Assembly: GCF_028389875.1 (NCBI RefSeq)
Contig: NC_084668.1
Coordinates: 23,613,493-23,677,492 of the forward strand
DNA from: Rhea pennata
Taxonomy: Eukaryota; Chordata; Aves; Rheiformes; Rheidae
DNA length: 64,000 nt
Direction: 5' to 3'
Positions within the stretch are counted from its first letter, which is position 1; each line of letters begins with the position of its first letter. Position numbers and translations under genes: made by a program. The notes under the pieces are model-generated. The model ran no database searches. It saw only the letters and a program-made list of their open reading frames with translations, and was not told the origin of the DNA. Positions 13,501 to 33,340 of the stretch are shown in pieces.

Positions 13501-15550
13501 AGTGGTAGTGTTGCTAATAAGAGCCAGAGGACTCGCACTGGAGGAATGCCAGCACTCAGGAAACCAGCAATAAGATGACAGAGGATCTGGAGTCCTCTGC
13601 TGTGTATAGTAACATTTCAGTCGCATTGATCCTGCTGCAAGCTGCCAGGGTTATGGTTTTCTCTTGGAGAGATATTAGCAATCTTTAAGGACAAATCATT
13701 CAAATCTCTCTAGAGCAAAATCACTTAAGTTGCTCCCTGTGGGTTTTTGGCCAGTGCTGTGGCCTCTGATAAAAGGAATTCCTGGTCTCAGCTGTACCCA
13801 TAAAGTAAAAAATCAGGCAGCTTCCGCAGTCCAAATGAAAAATTTAGAACTATTGTATTTGCTGTATACTTTCATGCCAACCACAGGGCTGACTTTCAAC
13901 AGTGCTTCAGTCTGATCTCTGGGCGCTAGAACTTTTGTTAATATCCTGGGACTGTAACAGTAGGTGTGAGGGCACCATACTACCATGGGTAGCTCATAGT
14001 TAAGTGCTATCTATCCGTGCTATCCTAGTTCAAGTGTACTACCTCACCGTCTTTTTCTCATACAGAGTTATTTTCTCTGTGAAAGCTAGATGAAGGTTAT
14101 GGACCTTAATTGTGGCTTAGACCCAGTGTTTGGAGTGTGCAAAGCAGATTCACTTCTAAGTTCATAGTAGTAATAATCACTGAAATAGGTCAACTAGTTG
14201 TGGTTTATACCAGTTTGAAGAGAAAAAGAAGAGAGAGGTGGTGAGTTTGGCTGCTGCAGTGATACCTTTGCGCTGGAAGTTTTCGTTCTGCAAGTGGATA
14301 GACTCAGGCAGGGGTTTGCTCCACCTCTGTGGACGTGCTCATCTGCGAATGGCGGGACCACAGCAGCTGAGAGAAACACAAGTGGAGGGGATGCTGCAGC
14401 GGTGGCCAGCGTGTTGAGGTATTCACTCGGTAGTTTCCTGTTCCAAGCTTATTCCGAAGGTCTCTAGGCCCTTTTGCAATGAAAGCCGTGAAGAAATCTG
14501 CCCAGGCTGCCAGGAGCATCTAGGAAATGTTTAAAACTCACTTGAGTTAAAAACACTGGGACATGTTTGGGAGTGGAGACTCACTTTAGTGCACAATTTC
14601 ACTAGATGGTTCAATAAATATTTTCTAGCCTAAGATCCATAATCTGCACTGGCATAGCAAACATTTGCATCAGTTGCTATTTTGAAGTACATAATGCTGA
14701 ACATCCTCAAACCAAGGATTATTTCCTGCAAGGCTGGGAGGCAAAGGGCGATTTCAGATACACAATGATTCTTCAGATGGATGAAGCCTCATGCCTTTGG
14801 TAAACCAGAACGTAGTTTTTCAGCAATTCACACAAAGCTGATCCTGTTTCCATCTCTCTCCCAGGTATCGACAGTGAGTGGATGAAGACCCTGAGAATGC
14901 ACCAAATAGCAAAAGCCACTTCCCTTCAGCATGCGCATCCCCACAGCCCCACCACCGTAACGCATTATCTCCCCTACCTTCGGAGCCAGGACTCCTACGC
15001 GGCAGCTGTAAGGAGAACGCGTGGTGCCGTCACCTACCAGTTCACCTCTATCAGCCATTCCAGAAATTCGTCTCCTCTTTCGCATGGTTTGATGAGAAAT
15101 TTATCAAATCTACATCTTAACTCAAAGAGCAGCAGTAACTCTAGCACCGCTTCTGATACCGCATCAGAAAGGGACAGGTCCGCGGGCAAAGCCCAAAATG
15201 CCTCGCACAGCGGGAACTCCCGCAGCTCCTCCGACGGGAGGCGCAGCGGGACGAGCTCCCCCGCGGCCCCCCGGCACTCCGGGAAGGCGTACCGGACTTC
15301 CGTCTCAACGCCCGGCACGTCGCGGGCCTCCGACCACCGAAGGTACCCGCACGCTGCCCCTCAGCCCCAGGCCATCCCAGGTATGCCTCTGCAGAGCGAA
15401 AGCGAGCCCCGGAGGAGCGAGGGAGAGGGCAGAGCCAGCGAAGGAGGATGGATAAAGGTGCAGCACGCCAAGAAGTCCCACAGGCAGGCGGCCGGCAAGC
15501 CGGGCAAGGAGAGAGCCAGAGGGGGCTGGCGAGGCCGGAGACTGTTCTGA
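7465..15550 (+). CDS. MAP3K20: MAP3K20 (ZAK-alpha), C-terminal four coding exons, partial
   Basis: Four exons, joined 7465-7581, 9146-9220, 10293-10443 and 14865-15550, encode 342 residues that match the C-terminal part of the long ZAK-alpha isoform. Shared landmarks include DGDEIAITYIKDVTFNTNLP, the PPFVMEKW segment, SDVRTPK, QDSYAAAVRR, IPGMPL, EGGW and the basic tail with KERARG. ZAK-alpha is a MAP3K that binds ribosomes, senses stalling or collision, and activates p38 and JNK. Its C-terminal end, encoded here, is part of the ribosome-sensing region. The N-terminal kinase domain, leucine zipper and SAM domain lie left of the window. All introns here are GT-AG and exon phases join without a frame break. 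The Ser-rich linker is the most diverged part relative to human. ZAK-beta, the short isoform, would not include these exons. Confidence 0.96.
7582..9145 (+). other. MAP3K20: MAP3K20 intron
   Basis: AT-rich intron of 1,564 bp with a short (ATT)n tract near 8607-8625. Nothing else is recognised in it. Confidence 0.85.
9146..9220 (+). CDS. MAP3K20: MAP3K20 exon b (25 codons)
   Basis: The acceptor TTTTTTTTCAG ends at 9145 and the donor GTAAGT starts at 9221. The 75-nt exon, phase 0, encodes PPFVMEKWILGIEEHQSVEC and then IVTYE. Human has the same layout with a few substitutions. The frame also stays open into the intron, but conservation stops at the donor. Confidence 0.95.
9221..10292 (+). other. 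MAP3K20: MAP3K20 intron
   Basis: Intron of 1,072 bp between two coding exons, with good GTAAGT and GAGCAG borders. No repeat or RNA gene was recognised. Confidence 0.85.
10293..10443 (+). CDS. MAP3K20: MAP3K20 exon c (50 codons plus 1 nt)
   Basis: The exon follows an acceptor CAG at 10292 and ends before GTAAGT at 10444. It encodes SDVRTPKTTRHIQGIHWSKV and continues through QDEVQAVQL to RSNSS. It leaves one base (A) that combines with GT of the next exon to make a Ser codon. Confidence 0.95.
10444..14864 (+). other. MAP3K20: MAP3K20 last intron, 4.4 kb
   Basis: This 4,421-bp intron has no recognised exon, RNA gene or transposon. It contains a short local tandem duplication of a CTCATTCAGGAGA-like unit near 12930-12960. 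The open frames within it are short and have no recognisable similarity. Confidence 0.8.
14865..15550 (+). CDS. MAP3K20: MAP3K20 terminal coding exon (227 codons plus stop TGA)
   Basis: The exon begins after CCCAG at 14864 and completes the split Ser codon. It encodes a Ser-rich, probably disordered region with many possible phosphosites (SRNSSPLSHG, SSSNSSTASD, SERDRS), then IPGMPL, an SEGGWIKV segment and a basic Arg/Lys tail ending in RGRRLF. In human ZAK-alpha the corresponding tail is needed for ribosome contact. The first codons (IDSEWMKTLRMHQIA) align with human DCQWLDTLRMRQIA. The TGA is at 15548-15550. Confidence 0.95.
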
Positions 15551-15910
15551 GGCAGGACCCTGCGGGTGGTTTTGACGGCGTTATTTTCCCTTTTATTTAA
15601 CAGAATGTTTAGATGAAACAGTAAAAAAAATACGTGTGCTTTTATTTAATGTTTTCCTGCTGCTGGTGTACAGCACTGAAGTCTCGATACTACCTCTCAG
15701 AGTTTACCAGCCAAACAGCGCAGACGTGGGTGCTGCCCGTGGAAGAGAACGACTCCGTGTCCGCTTTTGTCACGGGGGCTTGCTTTCCTTCCCAGACCTG
15801 ACGGAGCTGATTCCATCTGCTCTCCTCCCTTTGGCTACTCGTGTTCCTAGCTGACTGGATATTCATTAATTTGCTTAATATGTTGATAATAAAACCAATA
15901 CCACACAACA
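15551..15910 (+). other. MAP3K20: MAP3K20 3'UTR, proximal
   Basis: The region follows the stop codon. A canonical AATAAA at 15888-15893 would give a short 3'UTR of about 360 bases. A second AATAAA at 16612-16617 sits in an A-rich stretch. Which one is used cannot be told from sequence. Confidence 0.5.
15888..15893 (+). terminator. MAP3K20: Candidate poly(A) signal of MAP3K20
   Basis: AATAAA lies 338 bases after the stop codon, with GT-containing sequence downstream. It is the first canonical signal after the coding end. Confidence 0.5.
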
Positions 15911-18900
15911 GCGTGCCGGATCACAGAGTTCTTCATTTCATCCTTGCAGACCCAGTTCTGCTGTTACACCTCCCCTCACCGCAGCTCTTTCTCCAGACGC
16001 CGAGTCCGGCTGCTAGGGCGGTTTCCCCACAGTCCGTTGAATCTGCTTCTGCCAAGGCTTTAGCAAGAGGTGATACTTTTAACAGATCAGTGGAGTTAGA
16101 AAAGAAAACAGGAATGCATAGAGACCTTTCCCCAGGTCCATGCCAGTGACTTCACTTCTCCACTTCCAGCTTGCTGTTCCCTTTCAGGAATTTCTCGGCT
16201 TTCTCTTTATGGAAAGCCCAGCTACCAGGTACCTGATACCGCGGAGCAGACTCTGTGACATCCGTGGTTGTCATAGTCAGAAAGAAAAAAAAGATAGACT
16301 TTTTGCTCTTGGAAAAAGAGGGAGAGAAAGACATTGCCTTTATAGCAGTTACATCTAAACCTATTGAGGTCTGTGATAATGTTTATCCCTGGGCAGCAGG
16401 CGTTTTTTAATTGAATTTTTAAATGTGGCCAGACTGTGCCGCTTTTGTCTTTCAGTCTTCAGGTAGGAAAGAGGAGGTCAGCGAAGCTGGTGATTAATGC
16501 GGTCCTTAGCTCCGTGGGGAACAAAGACATGGGTGCAGACGCACTTGTCTGCAGAAAGTTTTTGTTGGCCTTTTCACTCCAGGCTGATTTCACGCAATTA
16601 AAAAGGAAAAAAATAAAGAAGAAAAAAGGGTTTCCCAACATGCAAGAGGAAAAAAAAAAAAAAAGGAGAAGCAGAGAAAGGCAGCTGAACCCCAAGCAAT
16701 GCTCGGTACCCTCTGCAAGCCAAGGGACACCTTGGGCAAGGTCAGGAAATGTTACCCAGGCCTGGCCCGGGCACCCACCCGCCGTCCCTGGGGGCAGGTG
16801 CCCACAGCAAGGGACGCGGTGTCTCTGCGCGCGCCGGCAGCCCCCCGTCGCTGCGGCCATGTCCGCACCAGCCGCTGCCCTGCGGCAGAGGCATCGCAGG
16901 GGTGGGCGATGGAGACCTGATTATTTTCCCATGCAACTCGTACAAAAACCAGAGCTTTCCAGAAATGCACACAAGCAGGCCCAAATGTCTTCTGGCCTGT
17001 GCTGGGGAGAGCCAGTACTTACAGAGTGACTGGAGAAGTGTGTTTCTTGAGCTCAGAACGGGGCTCACCAAAACCAGCAGATACCACCAGGTATCCATCA
17101 CTGCTGGATACCAGGTCACTGAAGTCAGAAACTGCGGTGCCGTCAGTTGAGTACCTTTCCTTGGGACAACAGTTAAGAGTAGAAAACACCAGCAGGCTTT
17201 ATCTGGAAATGAATGGGGGCTCTGTGTAGAACTGTGTGATAACAAAGCTGTTATGGCTTCAAACCGGTGTGGTTAGTAACCCCACTTCTGACCCTGATTT
17301 ACTCATGTGGAGAAAACCTGACAACTTATCTGGGGAACAGGGACCATCCAACACGGGACATTTCTTTTCCACAACTCAGCAGAAGGCTGGTGCTGGTATT
17401 GTTAAACTTGGAGATGCATCTCAGGAAGGGAGATCTTGCTGCATGATTTGGGCCTGCACAAATTCTGGAAAGAAATTGTGAAACTTGGGAAAGGTACGCC
17501 TTTCTTACGGGGCGGTCAGGATGACAGCATCGTCACACAAGCCCGAAAAAAGGCCCTGCCCAGGGGACACGTGGAGGCTGTGGGCTGGTGGTGGCCATCC
17601 GAGATTTATCAGCTGCTTGTGGCTGATTATCAAGATGTCCAAAAGGATTCCTCTGCTGTTTGTAAGCAATTCAGTGCTGTGCCTAATTTTAATCTGCAGT
17701 GTACTGTCTGTCCACATCTGTTGTATTAAAGTGTTCATTAGCATTTAAAGGAGAAGTGGATGGTATTGATCACGCCTATTAAAATTAAACAATGAAGCAA
17801 TAGTCACTGATTACAAATCCTCTTGCTGCACCAGGATTGCTGTGTAAAGCAACAGTAAGTGAACCTGTCAGAAAAAAAAATCTTCATACCCAATGCATGC
17901 CCCAACTGTGGCACCAAAGCTGCTCTTGTATTAAAATAGCAAGAGATAAAATACTCAATGACTAACCATTTTCAATGCCAGAACGAAATTCATATTGGAA
18001 TATATTTGCGTACATTTCCCATTTCAAGTGTGATTTTTTTTTTAAATTACGAAATATATTTTATGTACTCTCCCTTAACTTTGCATAAGCGAAAAACTCT
18101 CGGCAAGATGTGCTTTTCCATCTCATTTCCATTACTCTCAGCATGTCTAGTCTCTATCTTGGTAATAATTACTTACAAAAAGCAAAATGTGCTGTAGAGC
18201 CTCTTTCATTGCCCAATACTTTACTAAGCAGTGATTTATTGCCATGGTTTCACCAATGTGCAGCCACCTCTGGCTAGAAGACTAGGCACAGCAATACGGA
18301 AAATTGGAAAGTCTTGGGCAAATGCATGTCCACAAATCATTACTCTTTGGAAAGGACCTATGCTGGATTTTGTTAGACTTTTCTCACAAATCCATGAAAA
18401 ACACATATATTTAAGTACCAGTATATTTAGATTTGCACCCTAAGAACTGAGACGTACTGCCCTCAGTCCATGGGCAGGTCCTCAGGAGTGATACACACTC
18501 CCTCCGTGGCTGGCTGTGCCAGTGGCACAACATACCATTACTAGAAATTCACACCTTGTTTTCCTGTCTCTCATTTCTTTTGGTCTTCAGATCTCCATGC
18601 ACTGACGTTGCTGTTTTCTTCGTCCCCAGAGGTGCTAAACACCACCTGCGTTTCCTCTTCCACAATTCAGTATGCTCTGAACTGTAACATGCCTGTTCAG
18701 TGATGGCTGCTAGACTGGATGAAGAAAAATAGTGGAGAGTCACGAAGGAAAGCTCAGAACTGGACGTCCGAAGTAAGGGAGTATTTGCATCCAGTGGAGA
18801 GAATGCTTATTCTGGACCGGCTGCAAGGACCAGCCTACGGTGGGTGGGATCCTCGTGGCCCTCTGCATCTCGCCGCCTATAACCGAATCTCAGCGATGGC

Positions 18901-20890
18901 ACGGCGAGGGGCAAGACACCGCCGTACCCACGCTGCTCGCTTGTCCTTATGAAATGCTGCGGCAACGACAGGCAGCGAGACCAGCTCCTGCTTCGCGGAG
19001 TCCCTCAGCGTGCGGCCCCACTTCGAGCCAGCTGCCGCGGCCCAGGAGCAATCCCCAAGTATTTTAAGGCTTTCTGTAAACTTGCTTCCAAGAATACTGG
19101 GACACGTTTCAAGGACACACACTTGAATTTTTTGATTGTGCTAGTGAATGCACTTTGATATATTAATATTACTATTATTGTTATTGTTATTATTTAGATG
19201 AGGAAAGACAGGCAGTTCTTCCATAATTGTGGAGACCTCCAGACGCAGAGACCTCCTGACTTTTCCCATCACTAAAATGGAAGCAAATAGCTGCGCCACC
19301 TCTGAAAATTGCATCTGACACACTTATTCTCTGTGTGTGTGTCTACCACAGAAGTGTTTATACATAATTTTCTTACCTAATGAAGTGCCAAAGCTTAACA
19401 GTTCAAGTCAGTTTGTCGCAGCGAGTTAAGAGGTCATGGAGGAGAGTCTATTATGGCAGTAACACTAACAAGGGTCTGCCAAGACCTTGCCTGGGGATGC
19501 GCAGACGCGGCCGGCCGCAGAGCAGCAGCGTGAGCGCGGGAGTCGACGCAGCCTGCGGCCGTGCACGCCAGCACCTACAGCGACGCCGTGGCCGAGCCGA
19601 GGCAAAGGGCAAAGCAAGCAGCCCGCGGGAGGCACGGCAGATTGATTCCCGATATCCCCTTGTATCCCACAGCTATATGTTTGCAGAACGTTTTGCAAGG
19701 GCTTTCTTTATGGCGTGACTTAATGTATTTTGTGCTTGCAAAAGAAAATACATATCAAGGCCCAAGAATGAAAAGGGCTGAGAGCTTGAGGTTTTGCAAG
19801 CGCCTGCTGGGCATTAACAACAGCTACTTTTGATCAGCACCTTTTGCTATGCATTTTGTGTTATGGCTTCAGGATACTTAAATGAATATTATATTTACAC
19901 AGCCGTAATCTGCATCACAACGCTCGGTGCGCTGAATGATCTGTTACAACTTTGAAGAATCATTAAGATTCGTATCAAAACGGACCACACTTTAGCTGCG
20001 CTCTTACACTGATTCATACAGCTTCCCATTGGGTCCATTATCGGCTATTACTTTTCCTCTCTCTGGGCTGTGTTTATGCTGTTGGTTTTCCATCTCTTAT
20101 TCTGTCCATTTCTATGGCCTTTCCGGTTTGCGTACAAAAAACACAGTATCACAGAGGATTAGATGTGACCACCTTTGATTCAAAGTGCAGGACGTTACTC
20201 TGCCTTCATTAATAAGTAACTCACAGCAAAGCTCAAAGACATGCATACATTTTAAATTAAAAGAGAAAATATTTTTTTTCTTGGAGATAGAAAAGAGGGG
20301 AAAGATATTAATTGCATTGTGGAGGTATTTTGCAGGCTTGGTATAGCTGGTCTTGGCTATAAATGGACTATCATGCTAAATATTTATATTTGTTTTTATT
20401 TTAAAAACTCTGATTGTACATAGTGAAGTCAAAATATTTACAATTAACAAAAAGCACTTTGTAAACATAATGTCCAGCAAAACTGTAGTGGTCTAACTGT
20501 AATTAAAGTAAAGCTGCAAAAATAGCCATGCTCCTCCTCCTGTATAAGAACAGATGTCCTTTTCAGGTTGCAACCAGTTGCAGGTTACCTCGTATACACC
20601 TTATTGTATCTCGTGTAGCAGTGCTAGCCACCACTCACTGGAGGGTGACGTGAACGAATGCATATGCTTGATCAGATTTATTACGGAAACACACCTTTCA
20701 AGAGAAAGAAAAACAATTAGCGTGTTATAGGTTACCGATTCACAACTTACATCGTAAATCAACGTCTGATTATTTTAATGCAAAATGCGTTTAGCTTCAA
20801 GTTATTGCACCGGCGGCTGCAGTAAAACACTATAATTTGCTCAGATGAAGAGGTGATTGGACAGCTCTTGCAGTAATTTTTAATTACTGT
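15911..20890. other. Spacer between MAP3K20 and CDCA7
   Basis: About 5 kb with no recognised gene. It contains an A-rich stretch near 16600-16665, an ATT/GTT-rich microsatellite near 19158-19195, small CpG-rich patches near 16.7-16.9, 18.9 and 19.5 kb, and AT-rich sequence from 20.0 to 20.5 kb. Part of it may be a longer MAP3K20 3'UTR. All open frames are short and lack recognisable domains. Confidence 0.65.
19158..19195 (+). repeat. ATT/GTT trinucleotide microsatellite
   Basis: Imperfect repeats of ATT and GTT over about 38 bp. Short low-complexity DNA with no visible function. Confidence 0.85.
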
Positions 20891-21442
20891 CATTAGCGGC
20901 CGCAGTCTTACTCTTTTCCGAGGAGCTGAGAGCCGTGCTGCTGCCCTGAGCCCCAGGTACGCGCTCCGCGCCCCGCCCCGGCCCGCAGGGCTGTCATTAA
21001 GGGCTTAGCGCGGCCCGGCTCCCGCGCGGCGCGGGGCGGCACGCGGCGGGGCGGGGCGGGGTGCGGCGCGGCGGCCGCCCGCGGAGCCGCCGCCCGGCCG
21101 AGCCGGCCCGGGCCAAGCGCCGCGCCGCGCCGCGCATTTTAATTTTTCCTTTTCTGTTTCTTTTTTTTTTTTTAAGCGGTTTCGGTGTCACAGCGCGGGC
21201 CGCACAGCCGCCTCCCCCCGGAGAGGAGCAGCAAGAAAGAAGGAAAACCCAGCTGCCCTGGAAGTTGGCCGCTTGGGGGGTTCCTTTTCCTTTTTATTTA
21301 TTTTTTCTTTTGTTGTTGTTGTTTTTCAGAACGGTGGAAAAAATGCGCCGTTCGGCACGTTGCGGCTTTGTGAAGCAGTTAGAAAACGCGCCGCGCGCGC
21401 CCCTCCCCCGCGCAGGCAGACGCGGCCGCGCGGCGGCCGGGA

Positions 21443-21450
21443 GCGTTTCG
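21443..21450 (+). promoter_or_regulatory. E2F-like site TTTCGCGC
   Basis: TTTCGCGC matches the E2F core TTTSSCGC and lies about 350 bp upstream of the CDCA7 start codon in the CpG island. CDCA7 is a known E2F- and MYC-responsive, S-phase gene. Use of this site is inferred. Confidence 0.5.
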
Positions 21451-21499
21451 CGCCACGGGGCCGGGCCCTTGCAGCACCACAAACGCCTCACCCACCGCT

Positions 21500-21500
<1 letters not shown>

Positions 21501-21541
<41 letters not shown>
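21501..21541 (+). repeat. Uninterrupted run of 41 A
   Basis: Forty-one consecutive A followed by an A/G-rich stretch, set within a CpG-dense promoter about 255 bp before the CDCA7 ATG. The length may be affected by sequencing or assembly. Confidence 0.95.
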
Positions 21542-21548
<7 letters not shown>

Positions 21549-21736
21549 GAAAGAGAAAAGGAAAAAGCAGAAGGCCCCGCGGGCGCTCGCGGCGCCCCGC
21601 GCCGGGCCCCGCGCAGCCTCCGCCGGGGCGGGCCAGCGGCGCGGGCGGCCGCGCTCTGCGCTGCATCTGCCAGGACGCGGGCGCCAGCGCGGGAAAGTGC
21701 CCCCAGGCCCCGCCCCGCCGCGCGCGCCCCGCCGGC

Positions 21737-21746
21737 TTGGCGCGAA
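21737..21746 (+). promoter_or_regulatory. E2F-like site TTGGCGCGAA
   Basis: The 10-base TTGGCGCGAA is the centre of the palindromic E2F consensus TTTGGCGCGAAA and lies 51 bases upstream of the CDCA7 ATG. It fits cell-cycle control of CDCA7. Function is inferred from motif and position. Confidence 0.6.
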
Positions 21747-21796
21747 CCGCCAGTCGCCTCGTGCCGCTCCCGCGCGCTGCTGCCGCTCCCGCCGCC

Positions 21797-29574
<7,778 letters not shown>

Positions 29575-31740
29575 AGCTGTGACTGCCTTCAAATTACATA
29601 CTCTTTGACCAATACTGCATTATTGCTTACAGTGAATTGTTTAATTAAGTGACATTACAAACCTAGTGGATTCCTTCTGTCACCTTTTGGGTTAAAAAAG
29701 GATAAAGAACTATCACATATCTCAGTGCAAATCGTACTTAGAAAAACTGTTTAATGAAGGCCTTTTCCTACAGGCCATTGTTACCCGTTAAACAACTTTG
29801 CAAACTAGAGAGCGTCAGTCTCCGCTTTAATGGCAACTTTTTTTTTTTTTCCTGAAAGGAGATGGGGCTTTAAGCCATTAGTTTTATTCATACGATGATC
29901 TGTGCTGCAGTTTTATTTATGCTTGAAAGTTAATCACAAAAAGATAAAGCTGTTCTGAATGTTCATGGCAGTGTTCTCACTGAGCCAAGTGGGGAAGGTA
30001 TGTGCTTAACTCATGACCAACTTTAGCTGCAATACAGATCCTTCCTGAAAAAACGTGATAGAAGTTAGAAATTCTGTAAAACAGCTGCTTGTTCTTAAGT
30101 TTAAAAAGGAAGCCCTGAAGGTTGCAGCAGAGCAGTCTCCAGGCATCATTTTAACGGTTTTATATAAGAGTACTCGAAGTGCAGACTCTTTTGAGGGAAG
30201 TTCTCTATTGAGTGACTTTAAAAATGCAGCAGAAGGAATTGGGGGTGGGGACTTTGTAATACATTTTGTCACATGACAGAAAGCCACTGCCAAAAGCTTC
30301 CACAGCACCAGCACTAGGATTGCCTAGCAATGACAGTGACAGATATGAAAGTGCTGGTATACATTGTGGAGTGACCACTCTGTCTAAAATAGAGTATACC
30401 CTATGTTAAATTAATGTTATGTTCTGGGAGTTTGCCTTTTCATGCTGTTGCTGCCAACTGCAGAATTACTTCTGTGTAGAAGTAGCCCTGGTCCTGGGGA
30501 GGGGAGCCTTCAAGACCAGGGCTTGGATAAGTACAGGAGGAGTGATTCATGTGGCTTTTGGCCAGCTGCAAAGTGGATTAAAGATGCAACTTGTCAAACT
30601 CCGCTATCAGGAAGAAAGCTAGTGACAAAGCACTGGGAACAAGAGCCTGAGTTTTCTTTTACCTCTGAACAAAATAAAAAGTAAGAACTTTGTAAACTAC
30701 AGTCCAGCTTAAGTGAAATATTCTTCCAGTTGCATAGAGCAGCATAAGCATTAATAGATAATATTCTTAAGAGACACACACCCTTGCTACAGTAGCAGGT
30801 GAGGAAAAGCAGTTGCCTTACCTAAAGGTATTTAAAAGATGAATGAAAAGGGAGATGTAATGGATTGCATACAGTTTGTGAGCACTTACAAATGTGGTTA
30901 GTGCTGTGGTCCTCTCAATGGTCCAGCCATATTTCTATTTCTCTGGCTCAACATGATTGTAGAAACACATTTTGCATGACTTTGTTAATGAACCATGAGT
31001 ACAGCAAAAATTGAGCTGAAGAATTCTAGTATGCTGCGTGGATGGGTCTTGTGTACTTGGTGCTTTAGAAAAAGTGCCATGAAAATTACATCTGGAGAAC
31101 CACAAGATGTATAAATGCTCTTAGTCTGGTAATGGAAACTGCTGCGTAAGCTTTGTGTAAGATTTAGAATGCAATGTTATAAATAATGTACAGTTGAATA
31201 GTATGCAGAATCATCTTGTGTTTATTGAGCACTAGAACAAGACATGGCTTCAGACCTCTCCACTTGCACAGTATTTGTACTGCGTGGGTATATACATAAT
31301 AATCTACACTTTATACCTGTCTGAGAAGTACATCAGCATTTGGGGAAGGAGGAGGAGAGAGAAATCTTGAAACAAAAGATCTTCATGTGTCAGATGTGCA
31401 GCTCTGTTTCATAAATCATCTGCATTGCTGAGAATCTCCAGTCCCTTCTTTGTCTCTATTTTTATACAATGAATAGCTGTGCAATCTAAGGTGGAGAGTG
31501 CTTTACCCTGTAGGTACATTTCATGAAAAAGGAGCTCTAGAAATACATGTTCTGACAGCTGTGATTTTTTTTTTCTAATTGTTGGGCTTGACTTCTGATT
31601 GCTAGAGTGTGAAAGGACTGTGTTAAAAGTAAACTCTTGCATCATGCCATGGAGACTGCTGTATTGGGATTCCTTCAAATCTATGAAGTTCTGTACAAAT
31701 GTTTTTATTTTGATAATAAAAGTTTTTTTTGTTAGAATTT
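29575..31740 (+). other. CDCA7: CDCA7 3'UTR (extent estimated)
   Basis: The region runs from the stop codon to the AATAAA at 31715-31720, followed by T-rich and GT-containing sequence. An earlier AATAAA at 30673-30678 could give a shorter form, and another at 32503-32508 a longer one. Short open frames here have no recognisable similarity. Confidence 0.6.
31715..31720 (+). terminator. CDCA7: Candidate main poly(A) signal of CDCA7
   Basis: AATAAA is followed by a T run and GTTAG, a plausible cleavage context, about 2.1 kb after the stop. AATAAA at 30673 is a possible alternative. Confidence 0.5.
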
Positions 31741-33291
31741 TTGCCCATTATTAAAAGATAAAGGGGGGGGGCTGTACTTGGATTTGTGCTGCCTTTCAGA
31801 TAAACAGTTAATGTACTGCTATAAAGTAGAGTTGGTAGTACTTGGCGGAGCAGTGGAATTAGGATCTCTCTCTCGAGGCCCAAGTACCTTGACCAGACTT
31901 TCTCTGATAGTCATGCTGTTTGGATTCAGTGCTTGGTAACTTAGGCCCAAAGATGACTAATTTGTAACTGTGAAAGTTAAATATACAGGCGCTGTGTTCA
32001 TGCCATATACAGACTTTGGCACATCGGGGAAGTGCTTACCTCTATTCCTTTGGGGGCTGGGGGGGGGGAGGGATTAGATGCCTCCATCCTGAGCTGCAAA
32101 GGATGAGGAAGAGGATAGTGACATTTTTGGATGCAAGGCAGGTGCCTGCCACTATTCTCCCACCCAAGCAAACTCTAGCTAACTTCTCTGAGGAGCTCTG
32201 CTGGAGTAGAGAGTTAACCTGGGGGCCTTGACTGCAGGCTGAGTGCAGAAGACCATTCTAACAGTTGTGCTTCTTGTTTTCGAGTTAGTGTAGTTCAGTC
32301 TAGACAGAAAAGTTGTATGAGATAGTAGCTGAAGAATCCATAAAGCCATCCTGTATTCAGGTGGAGCAACTGGGAAAGAAACCAAGCAGAGTGGCTGAGC
32401 TGACCTCAAATATTCTCTAATGACTAAAACTGCATTTTGTTGCTCTTATCTAAAAGCTTTGTTCAGATATTCATCTTTTCATTATGTTGCTAATGATGTG
32501 AAAATAAATTCATATTTAATTTGCAAGTTACTCTAGTTTAAAATGTACATTATTGTTCTGTATTTCTCCTTACAAGCTTTTCCCCCAAGCCTCTGTACTA
32601 CAGCTACTTAAGTACCGTTGATATCAACTGGACAAATAGTTAAAGAACTCATGGTTTGTCTCTGCAGTGAATGGGCAGTGTATTAAGATACTTCACAAGG
32701 AAAAAAATCCCAACTCTGTCAGTTTTGAAAACTAAGATGCATGGAAGTAAAAGCTCAACCTTAAAGGAAGAATAGAAGGCAGCAGCTTATGTGCAAGGTA
32801 GAATTACTGTTAATTAGTGGCTGTGTGAGTTGATAATCCCTCACCATTCTCAGCTCTGGTGCTACTTGATCTGCCTAGGTCTGATACAGTTTCTAGGGTT
32901 TTTGTTTGTTTTGTTTTTAATCCTGCAGTGCAATCGTTCATAAATGCTAGAAATAAATACTGAAAAGACTAATAGGAAAGTTACACTCTTAAATTCCTTG
33001 GACTTAAGTTCTTTATTCATTCTTGGTAGGGTGGTGGGGGGCTAAATTCTGGCTGTAGAGCCAGAATACAAGTGACTGTGTGTTGGGAGGGTGACTGGTA
33101 ACTTGCATTTCTAAGTTAAGTATGTAAATACAGCCTAAAGCTTCTGTGTGAACTCAGCAGCTCAGCAAGAGAAACACAACCCAGTTCAGCTCTTCATTCC
33201 TGGAATTAAAATAGTTAAAAAATAAAAAAATTAATAGAGTATCTACTGAAGTAACTGACCCAAGTTCCTCCTTACTATTGGAAGTCTCTTG

Positions 33292-33340
33292 CATGCATAC
33301 ATACATACATACATATGTTTTATATATATATATATATAAT
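33292..33340 (+). repeat. (CATA)n plus (TA)n microsatellite
   Basis: A CATA tetranucleotide run is followed after ATGTTT by a TA dinucleotide run, about 49 bp in all. Confidence 0.9.
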
